Assembly (NCBI GenBank): GCA_905215965.1
Contig: CAJMSD010000002.1
Span: 62,001 to 126,000 of the forward strand
Direction: 5' to 3'
DNA from: an uncultured bacterium
Lineage (GTDB): Bacteria; Bacillota; Clostridia; Oscillospirales; Ruminococcaceae
Length of the DNA: 64,000 bases
This document shows positions 59,450 through 64,000 of this stretch, piece after piece. The translations under genes and the position numbers were made by a program. Under the pieces are notes generated by a model. The model saw only the letters and a list, made by a program, of their open reading frames with translations. It ran no database searches and was not told the DNA's origin. The first letter of the stretch is position 1; each line of letters starts with the position of its first letter.

Positions 59450-60616
59450 CTAAGCAAGAACCTCGGCGATCTCTGCAAGCAGGCACACAGCTGCCGCCGC
59501 CATAAACGTAAAGTTTTTCAATGTAATCGAGACCTGCTTTTTTATCGTCGTGTGGCAGGTATAATCGGCAATAGCTTTGCGATTGCGGACATCTTTCCGG
59601 AAGAACACCGCCGAAAAGGCTATGATTCCCACGATCAGCACAACGCACATAAAGATATTCCGCGTCATGACCATATTTGGAGAGCTGTCCATCTCAATGA
59701 TAGTCAGCGCCAGCATATACATTTTGTAAATAACGTGAACTATTATCGGAGAAAGCATAGTGCCGCTTCTCAGCAGAGAAATTCCGGCAACCGCAGAAAT
59801 CAGTATCATCTCAGGCATTATCCGCAGATCCTGGATCGCAAGTCCTGCGGCAATTGACGTAATAATTATCGCGTATCTGTCCCCGAACTGGCGGAGAGCC
59901 GTAAACAGGCAGCCTCTGAACAGAAGCTCATACAGGAACGAAACGATGATAACGTCGAAAAAGACGTAAATAACGTATTCCTTTTGTCCCCAGAGAGAAA
60001 CGTCCGCGTTATAGGTCTTGAAGAACGTGTAGATCTCCTTTGTTTCGTCGGAATACGCAGAAGGGATTCCGAGGGCTGCACTGACAATAAGTGCAGATGA
60101 AATCGCCATAACAAGCTCGCTGTAATTTCTCAGGCAAAAGGGAAAAGCAAGCTGCTTCGGCATTTTAAGATTTTTCTGGGCAAAAACAGCCGGAACGACC
60201 AGCTTCAGCAGCATTATAACGATAACAACAGCCGCCACTTCCGTACAGCCGCCGTAGATAACGGATTTATAGAAGGAATAGTGAACGTTTACTCCGATAA
60301 GATCAAGCAGCAGCACCGCTATCTTATCGACGACATTTTCAAAAACTGAGGCTATCAGCAGAATGATTCCGAGAAGTCTGAGCAAACGGCTGAGCGCGGC
60401 GTTTTCCTCGATCTCAGCCGCACTGTTCACAAAGCCCTGTCCGTCTATATAGACGCTTTCCTTGCTGTTAACGCAGAAATTATATGCATAAATATTATTT
60501 TTATTTTTACGCCATTCGATAAACTTTTTGTTATATGAATCCGATTGAGTAGAGTAGTCGAACTCGTGAACAACGTTTATATCCGCAGAGTCGGATTTTT
60601 CCTTAAGTTCTTTCAC
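59450..60616 (-). CDS. CPBP/Abi-like membrane protein with altered protease motifs
   Basis: 388 residues from GTG 60616 (GGGGGTGA five bases upstream). Hydrophilic N-terminal 85 residues, then eight or so membrane segments. It has the CPBP-family look, but motif 1 reads YELLFRG where active enzymes have EExxxR, and the motif 2 region reads SIAAGLAIQD where a histidine is expected. So it is probably not a working protease. Co-oriented with tadA, gap of seven bases. Confidence 0.72.
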   Translation of the reverse strand: MKELKEKSDSADINVVHEFDYSTQSDSYNKKFIEWRKNKNNIYAYNFCVNSKESVYIDGQGFVNSAAEIEENAALSRLLRLLGIILLIASVFENVVDKIAVLLLDLIGVNVHYSFYKSVIYGGCTEVAAVVIVIMLLKLVVPAVFAQKNLKMPKQLAFPFCLRNYSELVMAISSALIVSAALGIPSAYSDETKEIYTFFKTYNADVSLWGQKEYVIYVFFDVIIVSFLYELLFRGCLFTALRQFGDRYAIIITSIAAGLAIQDLRIMPEMILISAVAGISLLRSGTMLSPIIVHVIYKMYMLALTIIEMDSSPNMVMTRNIFMCVVLIVGIIAFSAVFFRKDVRNRKAIADYTCHTTIKKQVSITLKNFTFMAAAAVCLLAEIAEVLA

Positions 60617-60740
60617 GCTCTCACCCCCACTCCAAAATAAGCCATGAAGCTTTAATAATTCTTTCTATAATATTACTACATTTATATCATCTTAGTGTTA
60701 TTATTTTAGTTGTTTTTTCTTAATAAATAATGAATTGATA

Positions 60741-61541
60741 TTATTTTTGTCTCAGCGAGAGCAAATGCTCTGCGTTTTTACTGAAAATCATTTCCTTTTC
60801 CTCTTGGCTCAGCGGAAGCTCTCTGATCATAGCTGCCTCGTTGGCAGGGTCGTCCCACGGACAGTCGCTTGCAAACAAGATCTTATCCACTCCGTGAGTT
60901 TTTATTATGCGCAAAAGCTGGCCGCTTCCGATCGCGCGGGCAATTACTCCCGTATCGAGATAAACGTTTTCAAATTTTCCGGCAAGAAATTTCTCCACAT
61001 CGTCCCAAAGCTTCATGCCTCCGAGATGCGCGGCAATTATAGTAAGCTCGGGAACAGCCTTTGCCGCATTAGCAAGACGTTCGGGAGTTGCTCTTATATA
61101 ATCGCGCGAGAAAGGATCCCAGCCGCCGTGAAATACGGCAAAAAGACCGCATTCCGCTATCTTGCGGTATATGGGGAGCATTTTCTCCTCGTCGGGCTCG
61201 AAGAACTGATACTCGGAATGGAACTTAACTCCGTACAAGCCAAGCTCTTTTATTCTTTCGATCTCGTCGAGAGCGTCCTCGGCATCGGGGTGGACGGTAC
61301 CGCAGCAGAAAAGTCTGTCGTTCATTACAGAAGCCGCCCAGTCGTTGATAACGCGCTGCTGCGACGGCTTTGTTGCGATAGGAAGCAGCATGGCTCTTCG
61401 GATATTATTTTTATCCATTGTGCGGATAAGTCCCTTGACCGTTCCGTCTGTACAGGGAACTATATCGCTTGTATCGGCAAGCTGAGACATAGCGCGCTCG
61501 GCAAGGCTGTCGACAAACGCATGAGTATGAAAATCAAACAT
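60741..61541 (-). CDS. Metal-dependent amidohydrolase family protein
   Basis: 266 residues from ATG 61541, giving MFDFHTHAF at the N-terminus (HxH metal site); later GVKFHSEYQF, FAVFHGGWDP, IIAAHLGG and FASDCPWDDP supply the remaining ligands of the amidohydrolase_2 / TatD-like barrel. The upstream in-frame GTG at 61556 would overlap the ArsR stop by four bases and is an alternative. Co-transcribed with the ArsR-type regulator. Substrate unknown. Confidence 0.88.
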   Translation of the reverse strand: MFDFHTHAFVDSLAERAMSQLADTSDIVPCTDGTVKGLIRTMDKNNIRRAMLLPIATKPSQQRVINDWAASVMNDRLFCCGTVHPDAEDALDEIERIKELGLYGVKFHSEYQFFEPDEEKMLPIYRKIAECGLFAVFHGGWDPFSRDYIRATPERLANAAKAVPELTIIAAHLGGMKLWDDVEKFLAGKFENVYLDTGVIARAIGSGQLLRIIKTHGVDKILFASDCPWDDPANEAAMIRELPLSQEEKEMIFSKNAEHLLSLRQK

Positions 61542-61552
61542 ATCCAAAAAAA

Positions 61553-61903
61553 TCACTCCATAACGTGTTCCATAGCATGATAGAAAATAGTTTTAACATG
61601 AGCGTCGCAAAGAGAATAGTAAATAGTCTTACCGTCTCTGCGCGCAGTAACAAGACGAGCCTGTTTAAGCACGCGAAGCTGATGAGAGATAGCGGACTGC
61701 GTCATTCCGAGCAGCTTTGCAATATCACAGACGCACATTTCGCTTTCGCACAGCACAAAAATAATACGTATCCTCGTAGAATCGCCGAATACCTTAAGCA
61801 GCTCTGCACAGTCATACAGCACGGCTTCATCGGGCATGACCTTTGAAACCTTGTCAACGATATCCTGATGAACTCCGCATTTACCGCAAATATGCTCCTC
61901 CAT
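61553..61903 (-). CDS. ArsR/SmtB family metal-sensing repressor
   Basis: 116 residues from ATG 61903 (AAAGGAG upstream). N-terminal CGKCGVH, the alpha-3 metal motif ESEMCVCDIAKLL, and HTH MTQSAISHQLRVLKQARLVTARRDGKTIYY. The motif and the N-terminal cysteines resemble CadC/CmtR-type Cd/Pb/Zn sensors. No metal exporter follows it; the next gene is an amidohydrolase, so the regulon may be elsewhere. Confidence 0.92.
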   Translation of the reverse strand: MEEHICGKCGVHQDIVDKVSKVMPDEAVLYDCAELLKVFGDSTRIRIIFVLCESEMCVCDIAKLLGMTQSAISHQLRVLKQARLVTARRDGKTIYYSLCDAHVKTIFYHAMEHVME

Positions 61904-61931
61904 AAAAACAGCTCCTTTCAAATTCCCACAG

Positions 61932-62384
61932 CTAAGCTTGAATAATAAACAGCTCCACAGCTAACCACGCAAAAAACGCCGTAAAGGCAAGGCTGAACGC
62001 AAACCCGAGAATACAGGTAACGGTCGAAAAGCGGTCGAAAACAAATTTCCCGTTTTTGGAAAGCCGGACCGTATACATCTTCCCTGCCCGATAGAGCTTC
62101 TTTTTGAAAAAAGACTCGCACGGAAAAAGGCACGGTATTTCTGCTTTATCTATAAGATAATACGCTTTATTGAATCTGCCGTTCTCTTTTTTGGCGATCT
62201 TAACGAATTCCGCCTTTAATTTTTTCGCAAGGAAAAGATTAAAAATGCAGTACGTAAACAGTGCGAACATTGCCAGAGCCGCCAAAACCGTCAGGGCAAA
62301 AATTCCCAGCACTATAAATTCCGTTCCTACTCCGAGAACAGCGCACAGCACCATTATGATAACTATTACAAGCAGAATTTCCAA
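61932..62384 (-). CDS. Membrane protein of unknown function
   Basis: Two strong hydrophobic stretches at the start (LEILLVIVIIMVLCAVLGVG and following), a basic loop (LFLAKKLKAEFVKIAKKENG), and two more near the C-terminus. About 150 residues; no family recognised. The start is unsure: ATG 62393 has GGAG with zero spacing, TTG 62384 has nine-base spacing, and the frame is open further up only through the promoter. Followed by the ArsR operon. Confidence 0.6.
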   Translation of the reverse strand: MEILLVIVIIMVLCAVLGVGTEFIVLGIFALTVLAALAMFALFTYCIFNLFLAKKLKAEFVKIAKKENGRFNKAYYLIDKAEIPCLFPCESFFKKKLYRAGKMYTVRLSKNGKFVFDRFSTVTCILGFAFSLAFTAFFAWLAVELFIIQA

Positions 62385-62409
62385 GCGGATCATCTCCAAT
62401 ATACAATTT

Positions 62410-62438
62410 ATTATACCACATTTGAAGCATTTTGTCAA
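62410..62438 (-). promoter_or_regulatory. Promoter of the 150-residue membrane protein gene
   Basis: Minus strand TTGACA (62438-62433), 17-base spacer, TATAAT (62415-62410). Leader only about 10-20 bases long. Confidence 0.75.
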
Positions 62439-62466
62439 AAAAACCGTCCGCAAAAAAGCAGACGGA
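62436..62466 (-). terminator. Terminator of cysK, touching the next promoter
   Basis: Minus strand CCGTCTGC-TTTTTT-GCGGACGG followed by seven Ts. The T-run joins the -35 box TTGACA of the next gene. Confidence 0.85.
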
Positions 62467-62486
62467 AAAATTTGTTTTTGACAGGC

Positions 62487-63413
62487 TTACTCGAAAAGCG
62501 GCGTTGAAAAATATCTTTCAGCCGTATCAGGAAGCACGGTAACTACAGTCTTTCCCTCTCCGAGCTTTTCGGCAAGCTTCATAGCCGCAGCCACGTTTGT
62601 GCCGCTTGATATTCCGCACATAATTCCCTCAAGGCGCGCAAGATCCTTCGCGGTCTGTATAGCTTCCTCGTCGGTAACGACGTAGATCTCGCTGTAGATA
62701 TCCATATTCAGGTTTTCGGGAATAATGCCGTCGCCGATACCCATCTGGAGATGAGTTCCGATGTTTCCTCCCGCAAGGATAGCGGCGTTTTCAGGCTCGA
62801 CCGCCCAGATCTCTATATCGGGATAAAGGGCTTTCAGAACCTCGCCTATACCGCTGATAGTTCCGCCCGTGCCGATACCCGAGCAAAAGCCGTGAATTTC
62901 TCCGCCTATCTGTTCAAGTATTTCAAGTCCCGTATGATGCTTATGTACAAGCGGATTTGCCTTGTTTGCGAACTGCTGAGGAACATATACCTTTGGATTT
63001 TCCGCCTGCATACGAAGCGCGGTCTGTAAGCATTCGTCAATGCAGTCGCCGATATTTCCTGCATCGTGAACGAGAACGACCTCTGCGCCGTAGTGACGGA
63101 CGAGCTTTCTGCGCTCCTCGCTGACCGAATCGGGCATGATTATCACTGTTTTATAGCCGCGTACCGCTCCCACAAGAGCAAGACCGATGCCCTGATTGCC
63201 GCTTGTAGGCTCTACGATAACAGAGTCCTTGTCGATGAGACCCTGCCGCTCCGCGTCAAGGATCATATTGTAAGCTGTTCTTGTCTTGATAGAACCGCCG
63301 ACGTTAAGTCCCTCAAATTTCACAAGGACCTCTGAGCTTCCTTTTTTCACCATTCTGTTAAGACGGATTATCGGAGTATGACCGATAGCGTCAAGCACAT
63401 TGTTGTAAATCAT
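62487..63413 (-). CDS. cysK: Cysteine synthase (O-acetylserine sulfhydrylase)
   Basis: 308 residues. GGSIKTRTAYNMI holds the PLP lysine (normally SxKDR; here SIKTR), PTSGNQGIGLALVG is the substrate loop, and GIGTGGTISGIG binds the phosphate of PLP. It makes cysteine from O-acetylserine and sulfide. GGAGTTAATAAT precedes the ATG. Alternatives within the fold family (cystathionine beta-synthase-like) cannot be excluded. Confidence 0.92.
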   Translation of the reverse strand: MIYNNVLDAIGHTPIIRLNRMVKKGSSEVLVKFEGLNVGGSIKTRTAYNMILDAERQGLIDKDSVIVEPTSGNQGIGLALVGAVRGYKTVIIMPDSVSEERRKLVRHYGAEVVLVHDAGNIGDCIDECLQTALRMQAENPKVYVPQQFANKANPLVHKHHTGLEILEQIGGEIHGFCSGIGTGGTISGIGEVLKALYPDIEIWAVEPENAAILAGGNIGTHLQMGIGDGIIPENLNMDIYSEIYVVTDEEAIQTAKDLARLEGIMCGISSGTNVAAAMKLAEKLGEGKTVVTVLPDTAERYFSTPLFE

Positions 63414-63503
63414 ATTATTAACTCCAATAGAATTTGTTTTATGTTTATTATACCATTATAGCAAAGAAATGTCAAATAATACCTGCTTCGCAAAATTTTC
63501 CGT

Positions 63504-63791
63504 TCAGATAAGCTTTGTCAGGAGAAATATCAGCGCGGCAAGCTTGGCAGCAAATATCAGCGGAACGGTTATATAAAACTTAGGCTTTCTTGTTTTATGG
63601 CGCAAGAGATACATACCTGTAAGCGCTCCGACAGTTCCGAACAGAGAAGCCGTGAGAAGCGCAGATTCAGGGATCCTCCACCTGTGTTTTATTGCCTTTC
63701 GCTTATCGGCTGCATAAAGCGCAAAGGAGATCAGGTTAAGAACCAATACCGCCGCGGCGATGAAGGCTTTGTCCGACAGCCATTCCTGCAT
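63504..63791 (-). CDS. DUF1294 membrane protein
   Basis: 95 residues with three hydrophobic segments and the family pattern FALYAADKRKAIKHRWRIPE, LFGTVGALTGMYLLRHKTRKPKF. Function of DUF1294 is not known. AGGTGATAAT precedes the ATG. It is followed by cysK in the same direction. Confidence 0.88.
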   Translation of the reverse strand: MQEWLSDKAFIAAAVLVLNLISFALYAADKRKAIKHRWRIPESALLTASLFGTVGALTGMYLLRHKTRKPKFYITVPLIFAAKLAALIFLLTKLI

Positions 63792-63843
63792 ATTATCACC
63801 TCGTTAATAAAAAGGGCGGCACAAAGCCGCCAAATAAAGTATA

Positions 63844-64000
63844 TCAGACTGCACGGCTGAGCTGACGTATATCGTAATGAAGCTCAAAGGAATCGTCGTC
63901 GCATTCGCCGTAAAAGTTGTTCACAATACGGTTTGCGACAAGATGTCCGCCGTCGTCATCGGTATCCATAAGCATTATCACGATCTGGTTTTTGCTGCAC
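63844..64000 (-). CDS. C-terminal end of a protein, truncated by the window edge
   Basis: The frame is open to the window end and reads KNQIVIMLMDTDDDGGHLVANRIVNNFYG and then ECDDDSFELHYDIRQLSRAV to TGA at 63844-63846. Alternating strand and helix pattern; family not recognised. Confidence 0.55.
   Translation of the reverse strand, partial: CSKNQIVIMLMDTDDDGGHLVANRIVNNFYGECDDDSFELHYDIRQLSRAV

Overview
The window looks like a chromosomal segment of a spore-forming, fibre-degrading gut Firmicute, most likely a Ruminococcus-like member of the Oscillospiraceae. Three things point there: the spoIIAA-spoIIAB-sigF operon and spoVT; several secreted proteins with cellulosome-type dockerins (a GH5 cellulase, an SGNH esterase and leucine-rich-repeat proteins); and a strong AGGAGG-type Shine-Dalgarno (SD) before most starts. 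Most recognisable promoters are sigma-A type with a 17-base spacer and a TGN-TATAAT -10. All calls come from reading the sequence; no database search was run.

Layout. 1-8.5 kb: hemW end, spoIIA operon, flavin reductase, bifunctional penicillin-binding protein, THUMP RNA methylase, ComF, C_GCAxxG_C_C protein. 8.6-14.2 kb: OmpR-type two-component system with a secreted protein and a C39-like peptidase, then a FAD/Rieske oxidoreductase. 14.2-25.3 kb: MATE exporter, SpoU methylase, PnuC, GH5-dockerin cellulase, CopZ-CopA, HAD phosphatase, PPi-type phosphofructokinase. 25.3-34 kb: alpha-xylosidase divergent from an AraC regulator, an ABC-2 exporter operon behind a YtrA-like operator, and phosphoglycerate mutase. 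33.3-40.5 kb: an amino-acid ABC importer whose binding protein is circularly permuted and interrupted by TGA, and a hybrid kinase/HPt/HD-GYP phosphorelay. 40.8-51.6 kb: dockerin-bearing LRR proteins, two tandem type I toxin-antitoxin-like modules, an SGNH-dockerin esterase and a GH26-like hydrolase. 51.7-64 kb: GH13 fused to a DUF1653 domain, HD hydrolase, spoVT, a third toxin-antitoxin module, AEC transporter, tRNA-Ala and an alanine-type symporter, tRNA-Leu, tadA, a degenerate CPBP protein, amidohydrolase with an ArsR regulator, cysK and DUF1294.

The least expected content is in three places. (1) A dispersed 93-95 bp intergenic unit runs from one -10 box (TATAAG plus a GC-rich hairpin) to the next (TATAAT). 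It drives a PBP gene, an amino-acid importer and three antisense RNAs. (2) Three unannotated small hydrophobic-peptide loci each have convergent sense and antisense promoters, a shared terminator and a sequestered SD. The antisense RNA carries a copy of the toxin mRNA's own anti-SD strand. (3) The circularly permuted solute-binding protein has TGA directly after its lipobox cysteine.

Several genes fit one carbohydrate economy: extracellular cellulosomal cellulase and esterase, intracellular alpha-xylosidase and GH13/GH26-like enzymes, then glycolysis through PPi-PFK and phosphoglycerate mutase.
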